A stretch of DNA of 64,000 bases from Clostridium homopropionicum DSM 5847. GTDB lineage: Bacteria > Bacillota > Clostridia > Clostridiales > Clostridiaceae. Below, piece after piece: positions 42,132-52,766 of this stretch. The position numbers were made by a program, and so were the translations under genes. Below the pieces are notes generated by a model. The model was not told where the DNA came from and searched no databases. It saw nothing but the letters and a program-made list of their open reading frames with translations. The DNA is taken from assembly GCF_001263795.1 (NCBI RefSeq), contig NZ_LHUR01000018.1, forward strand, positions 1 through 64,000, read 5' to 3'. The stretch's first letter is position 1. Each line of letters starts with the position of its first letter.

Positions 42132-42713
42132 GTGAAGGCTACCCTTAGGAAATTTATAGCTCCATTTTTATTCATTTTAACATTAGGAGTTATAACTTCT
42201 TTATACAGCTATGATGCAAAAGCTGACGTCGGAGTCCAATCATCCCAAGGCATTAGTGTTCGTTCCACAAAGGTAGAAAGCAATAGAATCATTAAAGTCC
42301 CAGATAAGGAGTCAGAAAGACAACAGTTGTCTAGAGGAAGCAGCAGCGCTTCTTTTCAACTAATCCAATATGCATATAAGTTCTTAGGAAGACCATATGT
42401 ATGGGCTGCGTCAGGACCTAAAGCATTTGATTGTTCAGGATTTACTTCTTACGTGTATAGTAAATTTGGATATGATCTTCCGCACTATACAGGAGAACAG
42501 GTTTCTATGGGAAAATCCATTTCTAGAAGTAATTTAAAAACAGGGGATCTTGTATTTTTCGATACTACTGGCTCAGACAGCCATGTAGGTATATACATAG
42601 GAAATGGAAAATTCATTCATGCATCTTCTGGAAAAAGAAAGGTTATGATAAGCGATCTAAGTGAAGCTTATTATAAATCTAGATTTTCGGCAGCAAGAAG
42701 AATAATAAGCTAA
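42132..42713 (+). CDS. Secreted NlpC/P60 cell-wall peptidase
   Basis: This 193-residue protein starts with a signal peptide (KATLRKFIAPFLFILTLGVI, with likely cleavage after KADA-type residues near 33). The C-terminal 110 residues are an NlpC/P60 domain: FDCSGFTSYVYSKFGYDLPH with the catalytic Cys, and SHVGIYIGNGKFIHASS with the catalytic His. It cleaves peptide bonds in peptidoglycan stems. The start is GTG at 42132 after AAAGGAGGA; an in-frame ATG at 42084 would extend the protein with non-signal-like residues. It has its own promoter and terminator. There are no SH3 or LysM domains. Confidence 0.92.
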   Translation: MKATLRKFIAPFLFILTLGVITSLYSYDAKADVGVQSSQGISVRSTKVESNRIIKVPDKESERQQLSRGSSSASFQLIQYAYKFLGRPYVWAASGPKAFDCSGFTSYVYSKFGYDLPHYTGEQVSMGKSISRSNLKTGDLVFFDTTGSDSHVGIYIGNGKFIHASSGKRKVMISDLSEAYYKSRFSAARRIIS

Positions 42714-42740
42714 AAAAGATACATAAAATATATTAATTTA

Positions 42741-42772
42741 AAAACTCAATCATACTTGATTGAGTTTTTTTA
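42741..42772 (+). terminator. Intrinsic terminator
   Basis: AAAACTCAATCA pairs with TGATTGAGTTTT around TACT, followed by T residues. Confidence 0.87.
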
Positions 42773-42840
42773 GTATAAAAAAAGTTCCTGCGAAATATTA
42801 TTATATTAAGTAAATATAATTTGCAACCAGGAGGTAAAAA

Positions 42841-43545
42841 ATGAAATACACTAGAGTTGATTTTAAAAGGAAAAATAGCAAAGGAAGTTTTTTTATTCTA
42901 TTAATATTAGGTATTTTAATACTTGCATTTATTTCTGGAAGCATAATATCAAAGTTAATAATTAAAAATAACAATATAGACATTAATGCTAAGAGTGTTA
43001 GCGAAGTTGAAGGGAAAAAGATTGAAGATAGTATTAGCAAAAATGAAAGTCCAAATGAATTTTTCATTATTCAGTGTGGGGTATTTGCAAACAAAGTGAA
43101 TGCAGAAGCTTTAAGAGACAAGTTGAGTTTTGCAAAAACTCCTTTTATTATACAACAAGAGGACAAGTATCGAGTAATTCTAGGAATACATACAAAAACA
43201 GAAACTGAAGAAATTGTAAAAAAATTAGAAGAAAACAAAATAGAGTTTTCTAAGAAAGCCATAATAATTAATGATAATGATTTATGTAATGCACAAATAA
43301 AAGAGATAGTAGATGCAAGGTTGCAAATAATAAATAAATTTAGTAATGAAAAAGTTAAGTCAGTCCAAACAAAACAAATAAAAGAGTGGATATCTAGTTT
43401 AAAAGATAGTAATGAGAAAAGCAGTAATTATGCTGTATTAAATGAACTGAAAGAGGATACTAAAAAATTGCCAGATAATCTTGTTGAAAGTGATATGGAT
43501 AAACAGGTAGCTTTCATCTACAAAATGTTAATAACATTGAAATAA
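42841..43545 (+). CDS. SPOR-domain membrane protein
   Basis: This 234-residue protein has a cytoplasmic basic N-terminus (KYTRVDFKRKNSKG) and one membrane segment (about residues 17-38). An extracellular SPOR domain follows (FFIIQCGVFANKVNAEALRD, then EDKYRVILGIHTKTETEEIV). SPOR domains bind denuded glycan strands at septa or in sporulating cells. The C-terminal 110 residues are helical and not recognised. GGAGGT precedes the ATG. It is monocistronic between terminators and is likely a division or sporulation wall protein. Confidence 0.87.
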   Translation: MKYTRVDFKRKNSKGSFFILLILGILILAFISGSIISKLIIKNNNIDINAKSVSEVEGKKIEDSISKNESPNEFFIIQCGVFANKVNAEALRDKLSFAKTPFIIQQEDKYRVILGIHTKTETEEIVKKLEENKIEFSKKAIIINDNDLCNAQIKEIVDARLQIINKFSNEKVKSVQTKQIKEWISSLKDSNEKSSNYAVLNELKEDTKKLPDNLVESDMDKQVAFIYKMLITLK

Positions 43546-43553
43546 TAATAAAT

Positions 43554-43592
43554 AAAGGCATTGAAAATCAGATTTTCAATGCCTTTAAAATT
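43554..43592 (+). terminator. Intrinsic terminator
   Basis: AAAGGCATTGAAAAT pairs with ATTTTCAATGCCTTT around CAG. The tail is T- and A-rich. Confidence 0.82.
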
Positions 43593-43688
43593 TAAATTAA
43601 ATTCACAAATTTTATAGACTTATATACTTGTGTATGTTTTTATTAAATGTTAAACTATAAAAGATAAACAGGTTAAAAGGAGTAAAAG

Positions 43689-43949
43689 ATGGTTAGGGGT
43701 AGTGGAAAAAATGGTTTTTTAATCTTTGTAATACTTCTGGGAGGCATATGTGGGAGTTTTCTTGGAGATATCCTTGGAAGTAATATAAAAGCCTTGAGTT
43801 TTTTAAATGCTACACATCCAATTGGGACTTCAAGTCCATTTATCTTAAATTTAAAGATAGCTCAAATAACTTTTGGTATCAATTTCTATGTAAATATTAT
43901 GACTATAATTGGAGTTATTTTGGCAATATTATTATATAGAAAGTACTAG
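43689..43949 (+). CDS. DUF4321 membrane protein
   Basis: This 86-residue protein has two or three membrane segments ([20 protein letters not shown], then a loop with [16 protein letters not shown] and [20 protein letters not shown]). The pattern matches the DUF4321 family of small Firmicutes membrane proteins found next to maf and rod-shape genes. The function is unknown. AAAGGAG precedes the ATG. maf starts 10 bases after its stop, so the gene belongs to the maf-radC-mreB operon. Confidence 0.85.
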   Translation: MVRGSGKNGFLIFVILLGGICGSFLGDILGSNIKALSFLNATHPIGTSSPFILNLKIAQITFGINFYVNIMTIIGVILAILLYRKY

Positions 43950-43959
43950 GAGTGATAAA

Positions 43960-44535
43960 GTGACATTAGTTTTAGCATCAGCATCAGAAAGAAGAAAAGA
44001 ATTATTAACTCGTCTAACAGAGGAGTTTAATATTATTATAAGCGACTTTGATGAAAGTAAAGTAATTTTTAATGAAGATTGTTCAAAATATGTTATGGAT
44101 TTAGCAGAAGGTAAGGCTAGGTCTGTAGCTAAAGACTTAAAATATGACGCTTTAATTATAGGTTGCGATACTGTTGTTACATATAATGATGAAGTATTAG
44201 GCAAACCTAAGAATGAGGAGGATGCCTTTGAAATGCTTAAGCGATTAAGCGGGAAGATACATAAGGTATACTCGGGTATTGCTATATTTGATACTATAAA
44301 ATGTAGAGTTATAAGAGACTGTGCATGTACAGAGGTTAAATTTTCAGATATTACTGATGAAGAAATATTAAAATATGTTTCTTCTGGAGAACCCATGGAT
44401 AAAGCTGGTGCATATGGTATTCAAGGATTCGGGGGTGTATTCGTAGAGTATATTAAAGGAGATTTCTACAACGTTGTAGGACTTCCAATAAATAAACTAA
44501 AGTATATGTTAAGGGTGATGGGGGTAAATCTATAA
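43960..44535 (+). CDS. maf: Maf-family nucleotide pyrophosphatase
   Basis: This 191-residue protein shows the Maf signature [14 protein letters not shown] at the start and the catalytic segment [20 protein letters not shown], followed by YSGIAIF and [19 protein letters not shown]. Maf proteins hydrolyse dTTP, UTP and modified nucleotides and are linked to septum inhibition. The start is GTG at 43960 after TAGGAGTGAT; the frame extends 17 codons upstream into the DUF4321 gene without a site. radC begins 12 bases later. Confidence 0.94.
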   Translation: MTLVLASASERRKELLTRLTEEFNIIISDFDESKVIFNEDCSKYVMDLAEGKARSVAKDLKYDALIIGCDTVVTYNDEVLGKPKNEEDAFEMLKRLSGKIHKVYSGIAIFDTIKCRVIRDCACTEVKFSDITDEEILKYVSSGEPMDKAGAYGIQGFGGVFVEYIKGDFYNVVGLPINKLKYMLRVMGVNL

Positions 44536-44547
44536 AGGAGTAGTAAT

Positions 44548-45234
44548 ATGAATAATGCTATGAAATTAAAGGATTTACCACAAAATGAAAGACCCAGGGA
44601 AAGACTTTTAAAATATGGACCAGAAGTATTGTCAAACACTGAACTGCTTGCTATTATACTTAGAACTGGCACTGCAAAAGAAAATGTAATTAATTTAAGC
44701 AGTAGAGTTCTGGGTGAAAGTGGAGGAATAAATGGTCTGCTTAGTCTTTTACCTGAAGAAATTATGAATTTAAAGGGAATTGGGAGTGCAAAAGCTTCAC
44801 AAATTGCTGCAATAGGAGAATTGTCCAAAAGGCTCAAAGCATTTAGATCAGGAGAGCAATTTAAAATTAGTGAACCTAAAGATGCAGCAAGTTTAGTTAT
44901 GGAAGAAATGAGATACCTAAAAGAAGAGCATTTAAAGGTTATAATGTTAAATACTAAAAATATAGTAATAGGATCTAAGGATGTTTCTATAGGAAGTCTT
45001 AATTCATCAATAGTTCACCCAAGAGAAATATTCCTTGAGGCCATTAAAAAAAGTAGTGCAACAATAGTTATATGTCATAATCATCCTTCAGGAGATCCTA
45101 CGCCAAGTGCTGAGGATATAAATGTAACAAAGAGAATAAAAGAGTGTGGGAAGCTTTTAGGAATAGAATTATTAGATCATATAATAATTGGGAATGGTAT
45201 TTATATAAGTCTTAAAGACAAGAATGTAGTATAG
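44548..45234 (+). CDS. radC: RadC/YsxA JAB-domain protein
   Basis: This 228-residue protein has an N-terminal helix-hairpin-helix part (MNLKGIGSAKASQIAAIGEL) and a C-terminal JAMM/JAB metal site (IVICHNHPSGDPTPSAED). RadC homologues were named for DNA repair, but the role is still unclear. They sit next to maf and mreB across Firmicutes, as here. AAAGGAGTAGTA precedes the ATG. Only 37 bases separate it from mreB. Confidence 0.94.
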   Translation: MNNAMKLKDLPQNERPRERLLKYGPEVLSNTELLAIILRTGTAKENVINLSSRVLGESGGINGLLSLLPEEIMNLKGIGSAKASQIAAIGELSKRLKAFRSGEQFKISEPKDAASLVMEEMRYLKEEHLKVIMLNTKNIVIGSKDVSIGSLNSSIVHPREIFLEAIKKSSATIVICHNHPSGDPTPSAEDINVTKRIKECGKLLGIELLDHIIIGNGIYISLKDKNVV

Positions 45235-45244
45235 TCTTTATTAA

Positions 45245-46348
<1,104 letters not shown>

Positions 46349-46357
46349 AATATCGAA

Positions 46358-47203
46358 ATGACTTTTTTTAAGAATAAGCTGACAGTAACTGTAATTGTAC
46401 TGTCAGTTAGCTTTTTGGTATTAATTGGATACACTGTGAATAAAAAAAATATGACTGCAGCAGAAGATGGTATTGGTAAAGTATTAAACTCAATTCAAGG
46501 TGTTGTTTACAAGGTTAATAATGGTCTTAAAAATAATATTAATTTTATAGTTAATTATAGAAAAATAAAAGAGGAAAATAAGCAAATATTAGAAGAAAAT
46601 TTACAACTAAAAGATAAAGCCTTAAATTATGACGCTTTAAAGAATGAAAACGAAAGACTTAGGCAAATGTTAAATTTTAAAAACCAAAGAACTGAATATG
46701 ATTATTTAGGCTGTGACATAATAGGTAAAAGCGGTGACAATTGGTTAGACGGTTTTGTAATTAATAGAGGAACAGAAGATGGAGTTAAGGACAGAATGGT
46801 TGTAGTGACTGGTGCTGGACTAGTTGGTCAAGTTACCGCTGTAGGCAGTAATTGGGCAATAGTTCAATCTCTTGTTAATGAAAATATTGCAGTTGCAGGA
46901 ATGTTAAATAGCACAAGAGAAAATGATGGAGTAGTAAAAGGATATAGGGATTATGATGATAAGCTTTTAGCAAAGTTATACTATCTTCCTTTAGATTCAT
47001 TAGTTAAAGAAGGTGACTTAGTATTAACTTCTGGACTTGGAGGATTATATCCGAAAGGAATTAAAATTGGCACAGTAATTAATGTTGAAGAGGACAAGGG
47101 AAAGCTTATAAAAAATGCATTAATAGAGCCTAGTGTAGATTTTAATAAATTAGAAGAATTGTTTATAGTAATTCCTAAAAATAATAGGGAAGTAAAATAC
47201 TAA
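46358..47203 (+). CDS. mreC: Rod-shape-determining protein MreC
   Basis: This 281-residue protein has one N-terminal membrane segment (LTVTVIVLSVSFLVLIGYTV), a coiled coil (about residues 65-105: KEENKQILEENLQLKDKALN) and a C-terminal double-beta domain with DNWLDGFVINRGTEDGV, AGLVGQVTAVGSNWAIVQSL and LVLTSGLGGLYPKGIKIGTV. MreC links MreB to the PBP and RodA outside the membrane. No good ribosome site precedes its ATG, so coupling to mreB is likely. Confidence 0.96.
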   Translation: MTFFKNKLTVTVIVLSVSFLVLIGYTVNKKNMTAAEDGIGKVLNSIQGVVYKVNNGLKNNINFIVNYRKIKEENKQILEENLQLKDKALNYDALKNENERLRQMLNFKNQRTEYDYLGCDIIGKSGDNWLDGFVINRGTEDGVKDRMVVVTGAGLVGQVTAVGSNWAIVQSLVNENIAVAGMLNSTRENDGVVKGYRDYDDKLLAKLYYLPLDSLVKEGDLVLTSGLGGLYPKGIKIGTVINVEEDKGKLIKNALIEPSVDFNKLEELFIVIPKNNREVKY

Positions 47204-47214
47204 GGTGATTAAAA

Positions 47215-47706
47215 ATGAAAAAAATATTTACTGTATCATTTTTGATAATAGCTTTAATGATTTTAGATAATGCATTAATGCCATTTATTTCTATTAAAGG
47301 AGTATATCCTAGCTTATTATTTTTATTCGTAATTTGTTATTCAATAGTAAATGGAAGTAAAAGTGCAGTTATACTTGGCATTTTTTCAGGACTATTGCAA
47401 GATATATATTTTATCGATGGCGTAGGAATAAATATGCTATTAAACATGATAATGTGCTTAATTGCAGCACAAATAGGAAGTACTATATTTAAAGATAAGA
47501 TTATTATACCTGTATTAACGTGCATTCTACTGATGCTGCTTAAAGGAATACTAATGCTTATAGTTCTATATATACTAGGAAATCATGTATATCTAAAAGT
47601 TATATTATATAGAAGTATATATAGCATACCATTTTCAATTTTTATGTATAGAATAGTATATAAATTATGTGAAAGACCATTTATGGTAAAAAATTGGAGA
47701 TTCTAG
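47215..47706 (+). CDS. mreD: Rod-shape-determining protein MreD
   Basis: This 163-residue protein is almost entirely hydrophobic, with about five or six membrane segments and the short pattern GLLQDIYFIDGVGINMLL that marks MreD. It is a membrane partner of MreC in the elongation complex. The length is typical. It starts 11 bases after mreC with AAGGTGAT upstream, and the PBP gene follows 16 bases later. Confidence 0.92.
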   Translation: MKKIFTVSFLIIALMILDNALMPFISIKGVYPSLLFLFVICYSIVNGSKSAVILGIFSGLLQDIYFIDGVGINMLLNMIMCLIAAQIGSTIFKDKIIIPVLTCILLMLLKGILMLIVLYILGNHVYLKVILYRSIYSIPFSIFMYRIVYKLCERPFMVKNWRF

Positions 47707-47722
47707 AAACGGTGATTTTTAA

Positions 47723-50700
47723 ATGGCTAAAAATAAGTTAAGTTTTAAAAAAAAGAAAAAAGAAAAAAAATTTAATAGATATACTGGTTTGTTTATGGCA
47801 GTTATTTTTTGCTTTTCGTTAATAGTATCCAAGCTTATTTACCTTCAAATTGTAAAGGCTGATGAATACAGAGAAGCAACTAGCCAGAAATCTATTAGGA
47901 ATATTCCTATTTCACCTCCAAGGGGAAATATAATAGATTCTAAAGGGAATATTCTTGCAGAAAGCGTACAAGGATATACATTGACTTTCACTGAAACAGA
48001 TGAAAGCAAAGAGAATTTTTTTAAGACCATGGAAACAGTTTTTAAGTTATTGGACGAAAATAAAGAATTTCAAAAGGATGACTTAGAGTTAAAGATAAAT
48101 CCATTTAGATTTGAATTCGGAAGTGATAACGAAAATACAAGAAGATGGATGGAAATTAGATTTAAAAAGGACCGTGGAATGGATAGCCTGGTAAAAAAAG
48201 AACTTTTTCCAGATAAGAAAGATGAAGAGTTAAGTGACGAAGATAAAGCAAAAATTGACGAAGAACTATTAAAAAAGACACCAGAAGAAACCTTCAATTA
48301 TCTATTAGATTTTTACAAGATTAACGCTGAAGAAGAAAAGCTTGCATATACTGATCTATATAATAAGATAAAGAAGGATCAAAATGCTAATCCAAAATTT
48401 CAAGATTACCTAAAAAAATATAAAATTGAAGTAGAGGATGAAAAAAAGCAATTTGCCCAAGTATATAGTAAAATGCCTAAGGAAGAATTTAAAGGGCTTG
48501 TTAAAAAATATAATATAAGCACTAGTAGATATTCATTAGAACAAAAAAGAAGGTTCATATTAGTTAAAGATTCAATTAAACTTCAAAGCTATTATGGGTT
48601 TAAACCGGTAGTAATTGCTACTAATATTTCTAAAAATACGGCATTTATTTTTATGCAATACTATGAACAATTGCCAGGAATTGAAGTGTCAGTTGATCCA
48701 ATAAGAGTGTACCCTAATGGAGATTTAGGTTCATCTTTTTTAGGTTATCTATCTAAAATTAATTCATGGCAGCAGGAACAATATGAAGAAAAAGGATATG
48801 ATACAAGCACTGACTATATAGGTGCAGCAGGAATAGAAAGTGCATTTGAAAGTACTCTTAGAGGTTCAAAAGGAACTAAAATAGTTCAAATTAATAAGTA
48901 TGGAAGAATCATGAGAGAACTTGGAATAAAAGAACCATACCCAGGAAAAACAGTTCAATTAACAGTTGATAGTAACATTCAATATACAGCTGAAAAAGCT
49001 CTTGATCAAGTAATGGCTAATTTACAAGCTCAAGGAAGAGTTGCAGACGTTGATACTTCAAATGCAACCAGGGGAGCTGTTGTGGTTCTTGATGTAAAAA
49101 CCGGGAAAATACTTGCTTTAGTTAGTAAACCAGGATATGATCCAAATGACTTTGCAGTTCCTGGTAAATTAACTGCTGATCTTCAAAAGAAATACTTCAA
49201 TCCTGATTTGCAGGAATTTGGAAAACAGTATGCTACTGATTTAATCAAAAACAATTATGTTGCAAGAGAAGCCTATAAGGACAAATCTCTTCAAGATATA
49301 ATAGATAGATTATTTCCACTAGATAAAAGTATAAAAAACAATACCACTATTAGACAGGATTATTATGATATATATCCTAAGCCGCTTTATAATTATGCTA
49401 CAAAAAGTCTTATTCCTCCTGGTTCAACTTTTAAACCTGTAGTTGGTCTTGCTGGACTTGAGGAGGGAGTAATAGGTCCAAACGAAACTATTTATGATGG
49501 GCTTATATTTACGAAACATGGATATAAAGGAAAAGACTGGAACACATACAGCTTTGGTAATATTACTGTTGCCGACGCTATAGAAAGATCTGTTAACTAC
49601 TTCTTCTTTGAGGTAGGAGATAGACTTTACCAGACTAAGAAATACAACAATGGCTATGATGTTATAGCAAATTACGCTTGGAAATTTGGACTTGGTGTTC
49701 CACAAGGAGTTAAAGCCTCCACTGGAATAGAAATTCCAGAAAAGTTTGGTCAAGTGTATAATTTAGAGTCAGGAAGAAAGATATTTTCAAATCTATATAT
49801 GAGCACATTAATAAGTTTACTTTCTAGAGGAACAGATACAAGAACTCAAAATTATAAGAGCCATTATATTGGAATAAATATAAATACAAGTGAAAGTGAT
49901 AATGAAGAAGTTGCCAAGTTAAAAGATCAGTTAAGAGCTAGGATATTAGAAGAGATGCAATTTAAAAATAAAGGAACTTCTGATATTAAAGACATGTTAC
50001 AGAAGCTTGCTGATAAGGATACTGTATTAAAGCAAAACTATCAAAATGCATACAGCGACTATAGTAGTCAATATACTGGAGATATGAATAAAAGATTAAA
50101 TCTAGAAAGCTTTATTCAAACACAAGTTGAAAAAGCATGGCTTGCCATTATATATTCTATTGACGATGCTAATTACAACATAAATAATCAAAATAACGTT
50201 TATGACGCATCTATTGGTCAAGGTACAAATCAATTTACTCCACTTCAGTTAGCAAACTATATTGCTACTTTAGTAAATGGAGGAAATAGATATAAGGTTC
50301 ATTTAGTTGATAAGATTTTAGATCAAGAGGGAAATGTAGTTAAGGAATACAAACCAGAAGTAATTGAAAAGATCAATTTTAACGAAGCAAACATTAAAGC
50401 AGTTAAAGACGGTATGAAAGATGTTACCAATGCAGAAGACGGTACAGCTAAGTTTGCTTTTGAGGGTTTTCCTATACCTAATGGAGGTAAAACAGGTTCT
50501 GCTACTTACAGCAGTAATCAAGATGAATATGGTAGAACTTCTTATGGACTTTTCGTAGGTTTTGCACCTTTTGATAATCCTGAAATAGCTGTATGTGCTG
50601 TAGTATTTGACGGTGGACATGGTGGATCTGTAGCACCTGTAGCAAGAGCTGTTTATGAAGAGTATTTTAAAGATACTCTAAAAAAGGATTATCCAGGATA

Positions 50701-50785
50701 TGTACCTATGTACAATTATAAAATAGACACTAGTAAGCAACAAGAAAAGACTGAATCTAATACAGAAGTACAAGTTACCCAATAA
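47723..50785 (+). CDS. mrdA: Class B penicillin-binding protein (PBP2/MrdA-like)
   Basis: This transpeptidase crosslinks peptidoglycan during elongation, with RodA as glycosyltransferase partner. At 1020 residues it is much longer than the usual 600-750. After a membrane anchor (about residues 20-42) the N-terminal module has NIPISPPRGNIIDSKGNILA, followed by a long charged insertion of about 170 residues (starting near DELSDEDKAKIDEELLKKTP). The catalytic domain shows STFKP (the SxxK serine), SVNYFF (the SxN motif) and GGKTGSATY (KTG). A second insert lies between SxN and KTG. It ends mreBCD-PBP with a terminator. Confidence 0.95.
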   Translation: MAKNKLSFKKKKKEKKFNRYTGLFMAVIFCFSLIVSKLIYLQIVKADEYREATSQKSIRNIPISPPRGNIIDSKGNILAESVQGYTLTFTETDESKENFFKTMETVFKLLDENKEFQKDDLELKINPFRFEFGSDNENTRRWMEIRFKKDRGMDSLVKKELFPDKKDEELSDEDKAKIDEELLKKTPEETFNYLLDFYKINAEEEKLAYTDLYNKIKKDQNANPKFQDYLKKYKIEVEDEKKQFAQVYSKMPKEEFKGLVKKYNISTSRYSLEQKRRFILVKDSIKLQSYYGFKPVVIATNISKNTAFIFMQYYEQLPGIEVSVDPIRVYPNGDLGSSFLGYLSKINSWQQEQYEEKGYDTSTDYIGAAGIESAFESTLRGSKGTKIVQINKYGRIMRELGIKEPYPGKTVQLTVDSNIQYTAEKALDQVMANLQAQGRVADVDTSNATRGAVVVLDVKTGKILALVSKPGYDPNDFAVPGKLTADLQKKYFNPDLQEFGKQYATDLIKNNYVAREAYKDKSLQDIIDRLFPLDKSIKNNTTIRQDYYDIYPKPLYNYATKSLIPPGSTFKPVVGLAGLEEGVIGPNETIYDGLIFTKHGYKGKDWNTYSFGNITVADAIERSVNYFFFEVGDRLYQTKKYNNGYDVIANYAWKFGLGVPQGVKASTGIEIPEKFGQVYNLESGRKIFSNLYMSTLISLLSRGTDTRTQNYKSHYIGININTSESDNEEVAKLKDQLRARILEEMQFKNKGTSDIKDMLQKLADKDTVLKQNYQNAYSDYSSQYTGDMNKRLNLESFIQTQVEKAWLAIIYSIDDANYNINNQNNVYDASIGQGTNQFTPLQLANYIATLVNGGNRYKVHLVDKILDQEGNVVKEYKPEVIEKINFNEANIKAVKDGMKDVTNAEDGTAKFAFEGFPIPNGGKTGSATYSSNQDEYGRTSYGLFVGFAPFDNPEIAVCAVVFDGGHGGSVAPVARAVYEEYFKDTLKKDYPGYVPMYNYKIDTSKQQEKTESNTEVQVTQ

Positions 50786-50813
50786 AACCAGATATTACTA
50801 TCTGGTTTTTTGA
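50784..50813 (+). terminator. Intrinsic terminator after the PBP gene
   Basis: AAACCAGAT pairs with ATCTGGTTT around ATTACT, then T residues. It overlaps the stop codon of the PBP gene and separates the mre unit from minC. Confidence 0.8.
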
Positions 50814-50890
50814 AATTTATTTTGTTTTTTAGGAGGAATTAGCAATAAAATGTTGAAATATAAGTGATGAGGCTTTATTGGAGGTTTTGT

Positions 50891-51523
50891 ATGTTAGTAG
50901 ATGGAATAATTATAAAAGGCAATAGAGAAGGTTTAGTTGCAATAATAGATATGAATAAATTTAGAGATTTTGAAGATATGCTAGAAAAACTCATAGAAAA
51001 GCTTAATGTGGGTAAGAAGTTCTATAAAGGAGCTACAATAAAAATCTCTACTCAACTAAAGGAATTTAATGAAAAGCAGATAATAATACTAAAGGATAAA
51101 TTATTTGATGAGTTTTTAATAAAGGGTTGTATTTTTGAAGAAAAAGATGAAGTAAGTAACAAAGTATTTCAAGGAATTTATGAAGGCCGCACTAAATTCT
51201 ATAGAAAAACCTTAAGAAGCGGCCAAATAATAAGGTATCCAGGCAATGTGGTTATTATTGGTGATGTAAATCCAGGTGCAGAAGTATATGCTGGCGGAAA
51301 CGTTATTGTACTTGGAAATTTGCAAGGAAATGTATATGCAGGTAATTCAGGAAATACTAAAGCTATAATATCTGCTTTTAGACTTTACCCTCAAATACTT
51401 CAAATTGCAAATATAATTACTAGATCACCAGAAAATGATGAAAAACCATATTATCCAGAAGTTGCAAAAATCAAAGATGATACGATAATTGTGGAACCTT
51501 ATATACCTAATAAATTTGTATAA
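50891..51523 (+). CDS. minC: Septum site-determining protein MinC
   Basis: This 210-residue protein has a variable N-terminal FtsZ-binding domain and a C-terminal beta-helix (about 105-210): [39 protein letters not shown] and [20 protein letters not shown]. MinC blocks FtsZ ring assembly away from mid-cell with MinD. The start is set at 50891 after TGGAGG; an upstream ATG would encode unlike residues. minD begins 14 bases later. Confidence 0.95.
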   Translation: MLVDGIIIKGNREGLVAIIDMNKFRDFEDMLEKLIEKLNVGKKFYKGATIKISTQLKEFNEKQIIILKDKLFDEFLIKGCIFEEKDEVSNKVFQGIYEGRTKFYRKTLRSGQIIRYPGNVVIIGDVNPGAEVYAGGNVIVLGNLQGNVYAGNSGNTKAIISAFRLYPQILQIANIITRSPENDEKPYYPEVAKIKDDTIIVEPYIPNKFV

Positions 51524-51536
51524 TGGAGGAAGAAAG

Positions 51537-52334
51537 ATGAGTGAAGCTATAGTTATTACATCAGGTAAAGGTGGAGTTGGGAAAACTACTACAACTGCTA
51601 ATATTGGTACAGCCCTTGCTTCTCTTGGTAAAAAAGTTGTTGTAGTGGATGGTGATACAGGACTTAGAAATTTAGATGTTTTAATGGGACTTGAAAATAG
51701 AATAGTATTTACTCTACTTGACGTAATAGAAGAAAGATGTAGAGTAAAACAAGCACTAATTAAAGATAAAAGATTTCCTAATTTATATTTACTTCCAACA
51801 GCTCAAACAAGAGATAAAGACGAGGTAAGTCCTGAACAAATGTTAAATTTAGTAAATGAGTTGAAAGAAGAGTTTGATTACATACTAATAGATTGTCCAG
51901 CTGGTATTGAGCAAGGCTTTGAAAATGCTATCATTGGTGCAGATAGAGCACTAATAGTTGTAAATCCAGAAGTGACTTCAGTCAGAGATGCGGATAGGGT
52001 TATTGGAAAATTAGACGCTAAAGGACTTGATAACCATCAACTTATAATAAATAGATTAAATCAAGATATGGTTAAAAGAGGAGATATGTTAGACATTAAT
52101 GATATTTTGGATAGTCTAGCAGTAAAATTAATTGGTATTGTACCTGCAGACGAAGAAATTACTGTAGCTACTAATAAAGGTGAGCCAGTTGTTTTAAATA
52201 ACAAAGCTATATCTGGACAAGCGTTTAATAACATTGCTAAAAGAATATTAGGAGAAGAAGTTCCTTTTATGACATTGCCAAGCAGCCAAACAGGATTTTT
52301 CTCTTCATTGAAGAAAATATTTGGGATTAAATAG
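51537..52334 (+). CDS. minD: Septum site-determining ATPase MinD
   Basis: This 265-residue ParA-type ATPase starts AIVITSGKGGVGKTTTTANI (deviant Walker A) and shows VVVDGDTGLRNLDVLMGLE and YILIDCPAGIEQGFENAI. The last residues (SSLKKIFGIK) form the amphipathic membrane-targeting helix. It recruits MinC to the membrane and is released by MinE. The start follows AATGGAGG; the frame extends 16 codons further inside minC. minE starts 11 bases later. Confidence 0.97.
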   Translation: MSEAIVITSGKGGVGKTTTTANIGTALASLGKKVVVVDGDTGLRNLDVLMGLENRIVFTLLDVIEERCRVKQALIKDKRFPNLYLLPTAQTRDKDEVSPEQMLNLVNELKEEFDYILIDCPAGIEQGFENAIIGADRALIVVNPEVTSVRDADRVIGKLDAKGLDNHQLIINRLNQDMVKRGDMLDINDILDSLAVKLIGIVPADEEITVATNKGEPVVLNNKAISGQAFNNIAKRILGEEVPFMTLPSSQTGFFSSLKKIFGIK

Positions 52335-52345
52335 GAGGGTATAAG

Positions 52346-52612
52346 ATGGATTTATTTAAGTTTTTTACGGGAAAGCCCTCTTCTAAAGAAGTGGCTAAGG
52401 ATAGACTTAAGTTAATCCTTATCCATGATAGAGCAAACGTTTCTCCAGAACTGCTAGAAATGATGAAAACAGATATTCTAGAAGTTATTTCTAAGTATGT
52501 TATTATTGATGATGGGGATGTAGATGTAAGATTTACAAAAACTGATGAAAGTGAAGGCAGTGCTCCTGCTTTAGTAGCTAGTATACCTATAAAAAAAATG
52601 AGAGCAAGATAA
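52346..52612 (+). CDS. minE: Cell division topological specificity factor MinE
   Basis: This 88-residue protein has an N-terminal MinD-activating helix (DLFKFFTGKPSSKEVAKDRL), then LILIHDRANVSPELLEMMKT and the C-terminal dimer domain (ILEVISKYVIIDDGDVDVRF). It releases MinD from the membrane and makes the Min system oscillate. Having minC, minD and minE together indicates an oscillating system as in clostridia, unlike Bacillus, which has DivIVA. TAGGAGG precedes the ATG. Confidence 0.95.
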   Translation: MDLFKFFTGKPSSKEVAKDRLKLILIHDRANVSPELLEMMKTDILEVISKYVIIDDGDVDVRFTKTDESEGSAPALVASIPIKKMRAR

Positions 52613-52615
52613 GCA

Positions 52616-52701
52616 GGCATCCCAAATTTATAATTTGGTGATGCTCGGTTAAGCTCGGTTAAGCAGAGAACACAAATTTACAATTTGTAGTGAATCGCTT
52701 A
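52616..52701. repeat. Two similar hairpins and a 10-bp tandem repeat after minE
   Basis: The first hairpin pairs GCATC and CAAATT with AATTTG and GATGC around TAT (52617-52644). The second pairs TAAGC and ACAAATT with AATTTGT and GCTTA around TAC (52660-52701). Both share the inner CAAATT-TAY-AATTTG core. GCTCGGTTAA occurs twice in tandem between them (52643-52662). The pair may be a small repeat element or act in RNA stability. Confidence 0.6.
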
Positions 52702-52710
52702 CTCTTTGAG

Positions 52711-52745
52711 AACTCCTCTGACTGAAAGGAAGAGGAGTTTCATAT
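52711..52745 (+). terminator. Intrinsic terminator of the min operon
   Basis: AACTCCTCT pairs with AGAGGAGTT around an 11-base loop, followed by T. Confidence 0.75.
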
Positions 52746-52766
52746 ATGAAGACATATGAAATAAAG

